From assembly GCA_017434455.1 (NCBI GenBank), contig JAFRFG010000028.1, positions 1 to 57,180 of the forward strand: 57,180 nt of DNA, read 5' to 3'. The stretch's first letter is position 1. Every line of letters starts with the position of its first letter. The notes under the pieces are model-generated. The model ran no database searches, had not been told where the DNA came from, and saw nothing but the letters and a program-made list of their open reading frames with translations. This DNA is from Thermoguttaceae bacterium (GTDB lineage Bacteria; Planctomycetota; Planctomycetia; Pirellulales; Thermoguttaceae). Both the position numbers and the translations under genes were made by a program. Below, piece after piece: positions 25,825-35,828 of the stretch.

Positions 25825-25914
25825 TAGCCGTTTCATGATGGAGTTCATAAAAATGCTGATTTCTCACTGTGTTTAACCGAAATTTCTTGGAAAGCGCAAA
25901 AGAACTTTACACAC

Positions 25915-25948
25915 AAAAAAGGAGGTCTAAAAAGACCTCCCTTTTTTT
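25915..25948. terminator. Bidirectional intrinsic terminator
   Basis: A perfect 8-bp stem GGAGGTCT/AGACCTCC with an AAAA loop is flanked by A6 on the left and T7 on the right. It lies 31 bp after the stop codon of the HEAT-repeat gene and would end that leftward operon. Confidence 0.85.
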
Positions 25949-25978
25949 CGGCTTAACGGCGCTACGGCGCCGCGGGGC

Positions 25979-28027
25979 TTACATCCCCATGCGCGCCTTC
26001 TTGGCGGCTTCGACCACGTCGGGGTCGGTGGCGGTCGCTTCGACCTTCTCCAACACCTTGACGAAGTACTCTTTGTTCGGCTCGCGCAGATCGCGGTGGT
26101 GCGCCATCTTCGCGATCGAGGCGCAGGCGGCCTGGTTGAGGGCCGGCATCTCGAGGAACGTCTCGAGCCACTCGACGGTCGGGAGGATCCGAACCTCGCT
26201 GGCGCGGGTCAGCGCCCAGTTGCGGTCCTCGTCATTGCGGGCCGCGTCGAACGCCTTCTTCAGCAGCGAGAGGGTCTTTTCCGGGTCACGGTCGCTCTTG
26301 AGCGTGAGGACGCGGATGAAGGCGCGCAGCGCCTGCTTCTGGACCGCGGGGTTATTGCTGCCGCTGTAGCTCCAGAGCATATCGGAAACCGAGTCGTCGG
26401 GCCAGGCGCACAGCGCCTTGAAGGCGGCGGCGCGCACCTTGGCGTCGGGGTTCCGCAAACCGGCGTTGACCTGCTCTAAAACGGCGGCACCGCCCAAGCG
26501 CCCCAGCAGCGGAAGAACGTCGGTCAGCCCGGCGAGGTCTTCGGTGCCGTAGACTTTTCTGGCGGCGGTGAGGACCTTCTCGCCGGCGGCCTCATCCCCG
26601 TCGCAGACGATGGTGATCGTCCGCTCGACGTCGGTCAGGTAGCCGTTTGCGGCCCCCTCGGGAATCAGCGCGATGAGGCGCGGCAGGTCAAACTCGTCGG
26701 GGTCGGCCAGACGCGACAGACCGGCCAGGGCGTTGGCGCGGGCCTCGCCGCTGCCGGTTTTGACCAGCTCGATGAGCGGATCGATCGCCTCGTAGCACTT
26801 GCGCTCGGCGATCAGATCGATCACCGTCTTCGAACCGTCCGAGAGCTTGTCTTTCAGCTCGGCGAGGACGATATCGTTCGGGTAGCACTGAATCGCGTCG
26901 TTGGCCGCCGCGGCGATCTGCTCGTCGGGATCGTCGAGCAGATCGATGAATCTCGAGAGGAGACCGTCGCCGGCGTTCAGACGCCCGAGGGTCCGGATCG
27001 TGATCGCGCGGACCTGCGGATCGGGAGAGTCGAGCTGACGAATCAGCGCGTCGGAGTTCTCGCCGCCGTTCTTGTCGGCCATCAGGTCGATCAGCGCCAC
27101 CTTGGCGGCCGGGGAGAGGGAATCCTGCTTGTCGGCCAGCGCCTGGAACTGCTCGTCGGAAAGCTGACCGAGGAAGTCCCCCGCCATCTGAACCTTGAAG
27201 ATATCGTCACTGGCGAACCAGTCGGCGATGAGCTGATCACGGCCGTCGCCGGCGGTTTTGATCAGACCGATCAGGGCGGCGCGGTGCATGCCGCGCGGGG
27301 CCGCGTCGACGGCGTACTTCTCGAAGATCGCCCGGGCGGCGTCGATGTCCCCCTCGGCGGCGAGGTTATTGGCGGCGTTGATCATCGCCGCGGCGGCGAT
27401 CGGGCACTCCACCGGGGTGTCGAGGGCCTGAAGGGCTTCCAGCCCCTTGGGGCCGAACTTGCCGAGGGCGTAGACCGCCGCGCCGGCGACTTCTTTATCG
27501 TCGCTCTTGGCCAGGGCGGCGATCTTATCGAACGACTCGGCGTCCTGACGCTTGGTCAGGGTGTTGATCACACCGACCAAAGCGGTTCCCTCAAAGGTAT
27601 CGAGCGCGGCGCGCAGGGGAACCAGCGCCTCGGGAACGTGGATCACCTCCAGGGCGATACGGGCGTTCTCGCGCTCGTCGGGACGATCGAGCAGGGCGGC
27701 GATCGCCGGAACCTGCTCGGCGCCGGCGACGCGGCGCAGCTGCATGCAGACGAACTGGCGCGCGGCCAGGGTCGAGTCGTCGTTAAGCAGGGCGGCCAGA
27801 CGGGCGGCGGCCTCGGCGCGGGTCCCCTCTTCGGCGGCCATCGCGTCGACTTCGTCTTCGATCAGCAGCAGCGGCTTCCAGTCGTCGCCGTACTGATAGG
27901 TCGGCAGGTAAGCCCAGGCCTCCTCGCTGGTCCACTGGCGGGAGGGAATCTCGTCCTCGGCGCGCAAAGCGGGAACGGCCAGAACCAGGGCAAAAAGGAT
28001 AAACAGCGTTTGCTTCATCGTTTTCAT
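25979..28027 (-). CDS. Secreted HEAT-repeat protein
   Basis: This is a 682-residue protein with a signal peptide (about residues 1-23, FILFALVLAVPALRA). The rest is almost entirely alpha-helical repeats of HEAT/PBS-lyase type, for example DPQVRAITIRTLGRL and DAKVRAAAFKALCAW, from about residue 60 to the end. There is no catalytic motif, so a scaffold or binding role outside the cytoplasm is likely. The gene starts 18 bp after the oxidoreductase gene and is last in the ceramidase-oxidoreductase-HEAT operon. HEAT proteins beside Gfo/Idh/MocA enzymes are a recurrent planctomycetal arrangement. The partner is unknown. Confidence 0.85.
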   Translation of the reverse strand: MKTMKQTLFILFALVLAVPALRAEDEIPSRQWTSEEAWAYLPTYQYGDDWKPLLLIEDEVDAMAAEEGTRAEAAARLAALLNDDSTLAARQFVCMQLRRVAGAEQVPAIAALLDRPDERENARIALEVIHVPEALVPLRAALDTFEGTALVGVINTLTKRQDAESFDKIAALAKSDDKEVAGAAVYALGKFGPKGLEALQALDTPVECPIAAAAMINAANNLAAEGDIDAARAIFEKYAVDAAPRGMHRAALIGLIKTAGDGRDQLIADWFASDDIFKVQMAGDFLGQLSDEQFQALADKQDSLSPAAKVALIDLMADKNGGENSDALIRQLDSPDPQVRAITIRTLGRLNAGDGLLSRFIDLLDDPDEQIAAAANDAIQCYPNDIVLAELKDKLSDGSKTVIDLIAERKCYEAIDPLIELVKTGSGEARANALAGLSRLADPDEFDLPRLIALIPEGAANGYLTDVERTITIVCDGDEAAGEKVLTAARKVYGTEDLAGLTDVLPLLGRLGGAAVLEQVNAGLRNPDAKVRAAAFKALCAWPDDSVSDMLWSYSGSNNPAVQKQALRAFIRVLTLKSDRDPEKTLSLLKKAFDAARNDEDRNWALTRASEVRILPTVEWLETFLEMPALNQAACASIAKMAHHRDLREPNKEYFVKVLEKVEATATDPDVVEAAKKARMGM

Positions 28028-28045
28028 GGGTCGTGGCTCCTTTCT

Positions 28046-29407
28046 TTACAGCGTCCAAGGAGCGCGCTCGGCGCGCGAGAGCATCTTGTTCGCCTCATCG
28101 TCGTCGATGAACGAAGTCGTCTCCCAATCCCACTTGAGCGGCCGCTTGCAGTGAAGGGTGATGTCAGAAATATTACCGAGGGTCGTGGCGCAGTGCCCCT
28201 GCTCGATCGGCGAGACAGGATCTTGGCGCGTGCGGATCGACCGGAAGAAGTCGGCCGTGTGCGGCGTGTAGGCGTACCCGGGTCTGCCCGGCCCCTTGTC
28301 GAGATGGCTGCCCGGGGAGATGTGGAGCGGATCGTCGGTGTCTTTGAACTCGACCTCCAGCAACGCGGGATCCGAGGCGGAAAATTCGGCGCGGCTGGCG
28401 TGGACCCACCCCTCGTCGCCGATGAAGCGGCACCCCTGCGGGTACGGGTCGCCGGTGGAACAGTATTCCAGAAGCAGGCCGCTTTCCCAGCGCAGGTTCA
28501 GACGCCACTTGACCCAGGTGTCGGTCATGCCCCCTTCGGGCATCTCGCCCATCACCGGTTCGAGGGTGAACGGCTTTTCGAAGACCTCGGGGACGCCCCA
28601 GCCGGCGATATCGAGATGGTGGACACCCCAGTTGGTGATGAACCCGGCGCAGTAGTGCGAGATCATATACATCGCCAGCCATTCGCAGCGGCGGTTGTCG
28701 AACGGGAACATCGGGGCCGGCCCGGACCAGCGGTCGTAGTTGAACCCCTCGGGGACGTCGCACGGCTCGGCGGCGGGGTAGGCCGCCCCGCGCGGGGCGG
28801 CGACCTGGATCGTGTGGATCTTTCCCAGGTAGCCGTTGCGCGCCAGGGCGCACGCCTTGCGGAAGTGCCACGAGCTGCGCTGCTGGGTTCCGACCTGGAT
28901 GATCGTCCCGTACTGGCGCGCCAGCTCGACGATCTTCTGCCCCTGCTTGACGTAGCGGGTCACCGGCTTTTCGCAGTAGAGGTCTTTCCCCGAACGGATC
29001 ATGCGCGAATAGATCGGCCCGTGCCAATGGTCCGGAACCGTTCCCCAAAGGGCGTCGATATCGGGGCGGTCGATCACTTCCTCAAAGTCCCAGGTGATGT
29101 CGCACCCCTTGTACCCTTCGTAACCGGTACGGTTGGCGTAGATATTGTTCACCACGTCGCGGGCGCGCTCGGCGCGGTCGCGGCGGCAGTCGGCGATGGC
29201 GACGATCTGGTGGTCCGGAAGCGGCGTCATGGCGCGGATCGAGTCGCTGCCGCGGTTACCGACACCGAAGACACCGATGGTGATTCGTTCGCTCGGCGCC
29301 ATCGCGCCGTCCATCCCCAGGGAAGAGCCCGGAAGAACCAGCGGCGAGGCGGCAGCGGCCGCCGCGGCTGCCAAAAAACCACGGCGGGAGAGTGTAGTCT
29401 TGCGCAT
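28046..29407 (-). CDS. Tat-exported Gfo/Idh/MocA family oxidoreductase
   Basis: This is a 453-residue exported oxidoreductase. It has a twin-arginine signal (LSRRGFLAAAAAAAA), a Rossmann motif (GVFGVGNRGSDS), VPDHWHGP, the EKP motif (YCEKPVTRY) and the C-terminal TNWGVHHLDIAGWG with the conserved histidines. I use the ATG at 29407 because GGAG lies 7 bp upstream; four more codons would be possible in frame. It is longer in the C-terminal domain than the copy at 450-1688 and clearly belongs to a different subfamily. It probably oxidises or reduces a sugar in the periplasm with a bound cofactor. Confidence 0.9.
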   Translation of the reverse strand: MRKTTLSRRGFLAAAAAAAASPLVLPGSSLGMDGAMAPSERITIGVFGVGNRGSDSIRAMTPLPDHQIVAIADCRRDRAERARDVVNNIYANRTGYEGYKGCDITWDFEEVIDRPDIDALWGTVPDHWHGPIYSRMIRSGKDLYCEKPVTRYVKQGQKIVELARQYGTIIQVGTQQRSSWHFRKACALARNGYLGKIHTIQVAAPRGAAYPAAEPCDVPEGFNYDRWSGPAPMFPFDNRRCEWLAMYMISHYCAGFITNWGVHHLDIAGWGVPEVFEKPFTLEPVMGEMPEGGMTDTWVKWRLNLRWESGLLLEYCSTGDPYPQGCRFIGDEGWVHASRAEFSASDPALLEVEFKDTDDPLHISPGSHLDKGPGRPGYAYTPHTADFFRSIRTRQDPVSPIEQGHCATTLGNISDITLHCKRPLKWDWETTSFIDDDEANKMLSRAERAPWTL

Positions 29408-29498
29408 AGATTTCTCCAATTAAAGCTTTTGGTGGATAAGGGGGGCTCCCCTAAAGGAACCGCCCCCTCGTGAGTTGTTATTTTGTTCTAGGTTGTTT

Positions 29499-30992
29499 TT
29501 ACTGCTCGTTCCAGACCTGGCCGATCATCCGCAGCGTCTCGTTGACCAGCTGCTGGCCCCCTTCGGGACTGACCTGATCGCTCTGGATCACGGCGCTGTA
29601 GCCGCCGCCGGCGATCGCGCGGGCGGTCGGCAGGTACGAACCGTCGCCGTCGGCCAGTTCATAGAGGAAGGTCGCTATCGCCGGGGAGCGGGCCTTGATC
29701 CGCATCGCGTAATCGCTGAACAGCTCGAACTGGTTGGTCGCCATCACGACGTCGCCGATGCGAATGACGTGGACGTTCGCCGGGTAGTCCTCGATGCCGT
29801 TGGTCTGCTGCCGCTGGTAGCGCTGCACGACATTGCCGTACCAGCCGGTCCCCATAAAGGCGACTTCCGCCTGGGAGAGGGTGGTGTTTTCGTCGAGCTG
29901 CTTTTGGACTCGCTCCATCTCGGCCTTGGAGGCGTTGTACTCCTCCTCGGTCACGGCGCGCATTTGAAGCGGGACGACCTCGAACAGGTGGGCGAACGGA
30001 ACCTCGGATTGGATGTCTTTCTCGGCGCACTGATAGGCGTCGTCGACGGCGCGGGTCACCCGGCGGCCGAACTCTTTCATCTGAAGATCGAGGATGTCCC
30101 CCTCGCCGTAGCGCAGGCGGATCTCACGATTGTACGCCTCCCGGCGGTACTGCGGGTGCGGCGAATCGTCGCCGGCCGGCGCGACGCAGGGGAGCACCAC
30201 CAGGGAGTCGTCCCCGAAGTGCTCGCGGACCTGGGCGCGGATCTCGTCGGCGAAGTCGGCGCAGTAGACCGACAGGTGCTCGACAATCTGCGTGGGGCAG
30301 GCGTAGTTGACCACGACCGACAGGAGCTTGCCGGCCTTGTCCCAGAAGAAGAGAACCCCCATATCGGGGTCGGTGCGGTTCTCGAAGTGGGAGAAGTTCG
30401 GGTCGTTGGTGTTGCCGTACATCTTGGCGCTGCCGTCGAAGTAGCAGACGCGGCGGCTCTCGCCGAGGACCAGCTGCTCCAAGCCCCAGGAGAAATTGGC
30501 CGGCACGCGGCTTTGCCACGCCTTAACGATCGTCTCGGCGACCGCCGCGGCGTAGTTGTCGATCGTCTCGGGATAGTCCTCGACCCCCTCGCGCTTGGGA
30601 AGCTCCGCCCCGATCATCAGGGTGGGACCGTCGTGCGAGTGGACGACGAACATCACGATCTTGTCGGTCGGGATCGAGGCGTCGCTTTCGGCGACCTTCT
30701 GGCGAACTAAATCGGCGCAGCTTTGCGGGATATGAACCAGGTCGAGCGACACGAGAATCGCCGCGTCGACCGCCTTATCCCCCTCGAGCGCCTCGATGGC
30801 GCAGACGTTCGCCGTCAGGGGGGATTTGGTCCCCTGGGAGAGGCGCAGATTAAACTGCCCCCAAAGCGGCGCGGACCCCTTGGGGGTGACGTCGGCCTGG
30901 GCCGTGCCGACGCGCAGCTCGGCGGCGCTCAGAACCGAGGCGAACAAAATCAGACAAAGCCCCGCCAAGACGGGAAAACATCTCTTTAACAT
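29499..30992 (-). CDS. Neutral/alkaline non-lysosomal ceramidase-like protein
   Basis: This is a 497-residue protein with a signal peptide (about residues 1-23). It starts with the family motif RVGTAQADVTPKG. Metal-binding histidines lie in VVHSHDGPT, and a second region with histidine is in YACPTQIVEHLSVYCADF. The ceramidase-like N-terminal domain spans the chain, but the C-terminal beta-sandwich domain of true neutral ceramidases seems to be missing. Planctomycetes carry many such short homologs and their substrate may not be ceramide. TAGGAG precedes the ATG. It is first in the leftward operon, 91 bp before the oxidoreductase. Confidence 0.85.
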   Translation of the reverse strand: MLKRCFPVLAGLCLILFASVLSAAELRVGTAQADVTPKGSAPLWGQFNLRLSQGTKSPLTANVCAIEALEGDKAVDAAILVSLDLVHIPQSCADLVRQKVAESDASIPTDKIVMFVVHSHDGPTLMIGAELPKREGVEDYPETIDNYAAAVAETIVKAWQSRVPANFSWGLEQLVLGESRRVCYFDGSAKMYGNTNDPNFSHFENRTDPDMGVLFFWDKAGKLLSVVVNYACPTQIVEHLSVYCADFADEIRAQVREHFGDDSLVVLPCVAPAGDDSPHPQYRREAYNREIRLRYGEGDILDLQMKEFGRRVTRAVDDAYQCAEKDIQSEVPFAHLFEVVPLQMRAVTEEEYNASKAEMERVQKQLDENTTLSQAEVAFMGTGWYGNVVQRYQRQQTNGIEDYPANVHVIRIGDVVMATNQFELFSDYAMRIKARSPAIATFLYELADGDGSYLPTARAIAGGGYSAVIQSDQVSPEGGQQLVNETLRMIGQVWNEQ

Positions 30993-31043
30993 CGAAAACT
31001 CCTAAAGGTGGAAAGATCGGACTTATCTGTGTCGGGAAGCTTT

Positions 31044-31072
31044 ATTATCACCGCGCGGAAGGGTGAAATCAA
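31044..31072 (-). promoter_or_regulatory. Promoter of the ceramidase-like operon
   Basis: On the minus strand TTGATT (31067-31072) and GATAAT (31044-31049) are 17 bp apart, about 50 bp ahead of the ATG. Confidence 0.5.
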
Positions 31073-31150
31073 GAGAAACGGGGCAAAGGAAAGAAAATTT
31101 TCCGGGTCAGGCCGAGATTCCGACGCCTTTCCCGCGCGGGGGGGAATCGG

Positions 31151-31156
31151 TACAAT
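31151..31156 (+). promoter_or_regulatory. Possible -10 element for the first beta-helix gene
   Basis: TACAAT lies 62 bp ahead of the ATG in a context (CGGTACAATTCTTT) like that of the extended -10 at 3361 (TGGTATAATTCTTT). No -35 is visible. Confidence 0.25.
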
Positions 31157-31218
31157 TCTTTACCAGAACGCGTCCGTAAAAAGGCGCCCATCCCTACCCC
31201 CCGACGGAGTCCCCCGCT

Positions 31219-33078
31219 ATGTCACGAACCTTCATCTTGACGGCTTTATTGTGCGCGGCGGCGGCCGTCGCCGCGGCGGCCGATTACTACCTCGACCCGG
31301 CCGGCAATGACGCCAATGACGGGACCTCCCCCCAGACCGCCTGGCGGTCGCTGGAGAAGATCGAGTCCCCGGGCGTGATTCAGCCCGGGGACAGGGTTTT
31401 GTTTAAGCGCGGCGGCCTTTGGCGCGGCCACTTCGAGGCCCCCAGCGGGACGAAAGATAAACCGATCTACTTTGGCCCCTACGGCGAGGGGGAAAAACCG
31501 ACGATCCTCTGCAGCGTCGATCTGACCGACCCCGACGACTGGATCGCCCCGGAGGACGGAAGTTCGATCTGGAAGACCCGGCCGGCGGGGATCTCTCAGT
31601 CGCGGCCGCTGGCGACCGATCACGCCGATTGGTACCTCTGGACCGAGGGAAAGGCGAAGGGATCGCTGGAAAAGGCCGACTTCGACGGCCAAGCCGGCTG
31701 GAAGCTCAAGTGCCAAAAAAGCGGCTCGCGGTACAACATGATGCAGCTGATCGTCTCGCCGATGCCGGTCCGGCGGGATCGCGAGATCGTGCTGAATCTG
31801 CGGCTGCGCGCCAGCCGTCCCCTGAAATTAAGCGGCATGCTGCTCAATAAACGGTCGAAACCGTGGGACCACTGGGCCGAGGCGAACCCGGGAGAGATCG
31901 AGGTCACAGAAGATTGGACCGACGCGGAAATACACTTCCTCTGCATCGCCGACGACCCGAACGCGCGGTGGACGATCTTCGCCGGCGGGAGTATCCCGGA
32001 CGATACCGAACTGGATATTATCCTCGTGGGGGCGCAAGAGCGGCAGTTCGATTCGATGCGGATCAAAAGCGACGTCGGGAATATCATCCTCACCCCCAAA
32101 GGCCAGCTGGATAAAAACGCCGACCGGACCGACGACAGCCACCGCCGCGCCGCCTTCAAACGGTGGAAGAAGGAAGACCTCCGGGAGAACGACGATTTTT
32201 GGTTCGACCTCGACGCGGGGCGGGTCTGGTACCGCAGCGACATCAACCCCGCGCTGAAATACGACGAGTGCGAGGCGGCGCTGCACTATCACGTGATCAC
32301 CGCGCACGAGTACCAGATCTTCGAGGACCTGGCGATCGGCTACGGCGCCTCGCACGGGATCTCCGGCAAAAACTCGAAAGGATGCGTGATCCGCGGCTGC
32401 GATATCTTCTGGATCGGCGGGGGGCAGCACGGCGGCCCGACCAGCACGACAAGGTTCGGCAACGGGATCGAGTTCTGGGCGGTCGGGGAAGATCACTTGG
32501 TCGAGAACTGCCGCGTCTGGCAGGTCTACGACGTCGCCTTCTCGATCCAGGGCCCCGAGGCGACCGACTACCGCAATATCGTTTGGCGAAACAATACCAT
32601 TTGGGACTGCGAGCAGTCGTTCGAGGTTTGGCTGACCAGTCCCAAGTCGCGGATCAGCGGCTGCGTCTTCGAGTATAACCGCTGCTGCGACGCGGGGTTC
32701 GGCTGGTCGCACGTCCAGCGGCCGAACAAGAACGGAACCCACCTGCTCAGTTACGCGATGGAAGCCAAGTCGATCGACTTTAAGTTCCATCACAATATTT
32801 TCTCCCGCGCCCGCAACGGGCTGATCCGCTTTCACAACGACCGGATCGCGGAGTTCGATATCGACGAAAACTTTTGGTGGCAGCCCGAGGAAGAGGGCGC
32901 CGCGGGGGTCGATCAGGAGCTCTTCCTCTGGGCGCTGGGGCGCAAAAAAGAGCAAAAGGGACAGCCCGTTCACGTTTCGTACCAGCGGTACCGGGAAATG
33001 ACGGGGAACGATAAGCATTCGGTCTTTGCCGAGCCGCCCGCCCTGGACAAAGGCCCCATCGCGCCGCTGAGCAAGTAA
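31219..33078 (+). CDS. Secreted right-handed beta-helix protein, paralog 1 of 3
   Basis: This is a 619-residue protein with a signal peptide (cleavage near AAAA-DYYLDPAG). Its start is typical of polysaccharide-degrading beta-helix proteins: YYLDPAGNDANDGTSPQTAW and PGDRVLFKRGGLWRG. A carbohydrate-binding-module-like beta-sandwich seems inserted at about residues 125-270. Parallel beta-helix coils with N-rich turns follow (CVIRGCDIFWIGGG, VENCRVWQVYDVAFSIQG, IVWRNNTIWDCEQSFEVW), up to about residue 560. It probably binds or cleaves a complex polysaccharide outside the cell. I cannot assign a CAZy family or catalytic residues. Confidence 0.85.
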   Translation: MSRTFILTALLCAAAAVAAAADYYLDPAGNDANDGTSPQTAWRSLEKIESPGVIQPGDRVLFKRGGLWRGHFEAPSGTKDKPIYFGPYGEGEKPTILCSVDLTDPDDWIAPEDGSSIWKTRPAGISQSRPLATDHADWYLWTEGKAKGSLEKADFDGQAGWKLKCQKSGSRYNMMQLIVSPMPVRRDREIVLNLRLRASRPLKLSGMLLNKRSKPWDHWAEANPGEIEVTEDWTDAEIHFLCIADDPNARWTIFAGGSIPDDTELDIILVGAQERQFDSMRIKSDVGNIILTPKGQLDKNADRTDDSHRRAAFKRWKKEDLRENDDFWFDLDAGRVWYRSDINPALKYDECEAALHYHVITAHEYQIFEDLAIGYGASHGISGKNSKGCVIRGCDIFWIGGGQHGGPTSTTRFGNGIEFWAVGEDHLVENCRVWQVYDVAFSIQGPEATDYRNIVWRNNTIWDCEQSFEVWLTSPKSRISGCVFEYNRCCDAGFGWSHVQRPNKNGTHLLSYAMEAKSIDFKFHHNIFSRARNGLIRFHNDRIAEFDIDENFWWQPEEEGAAGVDQELFLWALGRKKEQKGQPVHVSYQRYREMTGNDKHSVFAEPPALDKGPIAPLSK

Positions 33079-33182
33079 TTAAAGGCGCGGGGGAAAAAGC
33101 GAAACCGCCGCGCCGAAAAGATCCCCGCCTCCCCTCCCCTATACAGAACCTATACCTAAGACAGCAAAGGAGTTACCCCGCT

Positions 33183-35066
33183 ATGCTTCGAACCTTCACT
33201 TTCGCGGCTGTTTTATGCGCGGCCGTTATTTCGGCGGCCGTCGCCTCGGCGACCGATTACTACCTCGATCCGGCCGGCAGTGACGCTAACGACGGCACCT
33301 CCCCCGAAACCGCCTGGCAGACGCTCGAGCATATCAAGTACTCGGGACTGGTGCAGCCCGGGGACCGGGTATTACTTAAGCGCGGCGGCCTTTGGCGCGG
33401 CCATCTCGACGCCCCGAGCGGGACGCCCGAGGCGCCGATCTACTACGGTCCCTACGGCGAGGGGGAAAAGCCGACGATCTACAGCAGTATCGATCTGACC
33501 GACCCCGATCTGTGGATCCCCCCCGAGGAGGGGAGCTCGATCTGGAAGACCCGGCCGGCCTTGATTCTGGGGTCGGAACCTCTGGGAATGGATCAGGCCC
33601 GCTGGCATCTTTGGACCGAGGGGGAGGCCAAGGCGTCGTTGGAGAAGACCGACTTCGACGGTCAGACCGGCTGGACGCTCAAGTGCCAAAAAAGCGGGGG
33701 GCGGGACAACGCGATCCAGCTGATCGTCTCTCCCCTGCCGGTCAGCCGGGATCTGGAGATCGTGATGAAGCTGCGCCTTCGCGCCAGCCGTCCCTTTAAA
33801 ATGCGGAATATCACCCTCAATAAGCGGGAGAAACCGTGGAACCAATGGGCCGAGTCGAACCCGAAGACCGTCGAGGTCACCGGCGAGTGGACCGACGCGG
33901 AGCTTCACTTCCTCTGCGGCGCCGACGACCCCGCCGCGCGCTGGACATTCTTCGCCGGCAGCTGTGTCCCGGACGATACCGAGCTGGATATTATCCCGCT
34001 GGAGGCGTACGCCTGCTTTTACGATCAGATGCGCCTCGGCAGCGATGTCGGGAATATCATTCTCACCCCGAAGGGCCAATTTGACAAGAACGCCGACCGG
34101 ACCGACGACAGCCACCGCCGCGCCGCGTTCAAGCGGTGGACGGCCGAGGACCTCAAGGAAAACGACGATTTCTGGTTCGATAAACAGACGCAGCAAGTCT
34201 GGTACTACAGCGACGTCAACCCCGCGCTGAAGTACGACGAGTGCGAGGCGGCGCTGCACTACCACGCGATCATCGCGCACGAGTATCAGATCTTCGAGGA
34301 CCTGGCGATCGGCTACGCCGCCTGTCACGGAATCGCCGGGCTGAACTCCAAGGGGTGCGTGATCCGCGGCTGCGATATCTTCTGGATCGGCGGCGGGGAG
34401 ATCGGCGGCTACTCCAGTCCGACACGATTCGGCAACGGGATCGAGTTCTGGGCGGTCGGGGAAGATCACTTAGTCGAGAACTGCCGCGTCTGGGAGGTCT
34501 ACGACGTCGCCTTCTCGATTCAGGGCCCGGCGGCGACAAACTACCGAAATATCGTCTGGCGGAACAACACCGTCTGGAACTGCGAGCAGTCGTTTGAGGT
34601 TTGGCTGACCAGCCCCGAGTCGCAAATCAGTAACTGCGTCTTTGAGTACAATCGCTGCTACGACGCGGGGTTCGGCTGGTCGCACGTCCAGCGGCCGAAC
34701 AAGAACGGGACCCACCTGCTCAACTACGATATGAAGGCCAAGTCGATTGACTTTAAATTCCATCACAATATTTTCTCTCACGCCCGTAACGGGCTGACAT
34801 TCTTTTACAGCGACCGGATCGCGGAGTTCGATATCGACGAGAATACCTGGTGGCAGCCCGAGGAAGAGGGTGTCGCGGGGATCGATCAGGAACTGTTCCT
34901 CTGGGGACTGTGGCGCAAAAAGGACCAGGAGGGGGGCGGCCCCCGCAGGGTTTCGTACCAGCGGTACCGCGAGATGACGGGGAACGACAGCGGCTCGGTC
35001 TTCGCCGAGCCGCCCGCCCTGGACAAAGGCCCGATCGCGCCTTTGACGGAAACGGAAGAACAATGA
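33183..35066 (+). CDS. Secreted right-handed beta-helix protein, paralog 2 of 3
   Basis: This 627-residue protein is colinear with copy 1 from signal peptide to C-terminus, with the same beginning (DYYLDPAGSDANDGT) and the same conserved tail (SVFAEPPALDKGPIAPL). AAGGAG precedes the ATG. Differences between copies cluster in the putative binding module (about residues 130-280) and in the loop after WIGGG. The stop codon overlaps the next start (ATGA at 35063-35066), so the methyltransferase is translationally coupled to this gene. Confidence 0.85.
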   Translation: MLRTFTFAAVLCAAVISAAVASATDYYLDPAGSDANDGTSPETAWQTLEHIKYSGLVQPGDRVLLKRGGLWRGHLDAPSGTPEAPIYYGPYGEGEKPTIYSSIDLTDPDLWIPPEEGSSIWKTRPALILGSEPLGMDQARWHLWTEGEAKASLEKTDFDGQTGWTLKCQKSGGRDNAIQLIVSPLPVSRDLEIVMKLRLRASRPFKMRNITLNKREKPWNQWAESNPKTVEVTGEWTDAELHFLCGADDPAARWTFFAGSCVPDDTELDIIPLEAYACFYDQMRLGSDVGNIILTPKGQFDKNADRTDDSHRRAAFKRWTAEDLKENDDFWFDKQTQQVWYYSDVNPALKYDECEAALHYHAIIAHEYQIFEDLAIGYAACHGIAGLNSKGCVIRGCDIFWIGGGEIGGYSSPTRFGNGIEFWAVGEDHLVENCRVWEVYDVAFSIQGPAATNYRNIVWRNNTVWNCEQSFEVWLTSPESQISNCVFEYNRCYDAGFGWSHVQRPNKNGTHLLNYDMKAKSIDFKFHHNIFSHARNGLTFFYSDRIAEFDIDENTWWQPEEEGVAGIDQELFLWGLWRKKDQEGGGPRRVSYQRYREMTGNDSGSVFAEPPALDKGPIAPLTETEEQ

Positions 35067-35788
35067 ACGAACAAAACCGAATGCCGTATCCCTGGTCGCT
35101 CGATGAGCGTCTCTTCGCCGCGGTGACGGCGTACCACGAGGAGTCGGCCGTCGCCGAGTACGATCAGCGGATGCGCACGGTTCGCGATGTTGACGGCGAA
35201 AACCGCCGGCTGCTCGAGATACTGGACGGCTTCGGCGCGCTCGGGCCGGAGGCGTCGCTTTTGGAGATCGGCACCGGGACCGGGGCGCTGGCCCGAGCCG
35301 CGGCGCGCCGCGCCGCAGAGGTCCTGGCGGTCGATGTCTCCGACGCGATGCTGCGCTTCGCCGAGAGGAAGGCGCGCGAGGAGGGGCTGACCAATATCCG
35401 GTTCGAGAACGCCGGCTTCCTGTCGTTCGACAACTCCCGGCCGTTCGACGCGATCGTCAGCTCCCTGGCGCTGCATCATATCAACGACGTCTGGAAGGCC
35501 GAGGCGCTTTCGCGCGTCGCGCGCGCCCTGCGTCCCGGCGGGGTCTTTCTGCTGGTCGATGTTGTCTTCGACTGTCAGGGGGGCGAGCTTGACGAGTACG
35601 TGAAGCGCTCGTACACCGTGGACAAAATCGGCGAGAGGATGCTCGCCGATCTGCACGGCCACATCGCCAAAGAATCGAGCACGCTGCGCTGGATCATGGA
35701 CGGAATCATTACCCGCGCCGGACTGAATATCGCCGACTTCGTCCCGTTCGGGCCGATCGCCCACCTTTATGTCTGCCGAAAACCGTAA
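35063..35788 (+). CDS. Class I SAM-dependent methyltransferase
   Basis: This 241-residue cytoplasmic protein has the Rossmann methyltransferase motifs: LLEIGTGTGALAR (motif I, about residue 65), VLAVDVSDAML (motif II), FDAIVSSLALHHI (motif IV) and ALRPGGVFLLVD (motif VI region). It resembles small-molecule and quinone-type methyltransferases. The start overlaps the stop of beta-helix copy 2 (ATGA), and the third beta-helix gene begins 40 bp downstream. The target is unknown. The setting suggests modification of a sugar or cofactor linked to these exported proteins, but this is only inference from position. Confidence 0.88.
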   Translation: MNEQNRMPYPWSLDERLFAAVTAYHEESAVAEYDQRMRTVRDVDGENRRLLEILDGFGALGPEASLLEIGTGTGALARAAARRAAEVLAVDVSDAMLRFAERKAREEGLTNIRFENAGFLSFDNSRPFDAIVSSLALHHINDVWKAEALSRVARALRPGGVFLLVDVVFDCQGGELDEYVKRSYTVDKIGERMLADLHGHIAKESSTLRWIMDGIITRAGLNIADFVPFGPIAHLYVCRKP

Positions 35789-35828
35789 CACCGCCCGCCG
35801 CGCCCGCGCGGCAAGGAGTCGTATCGCC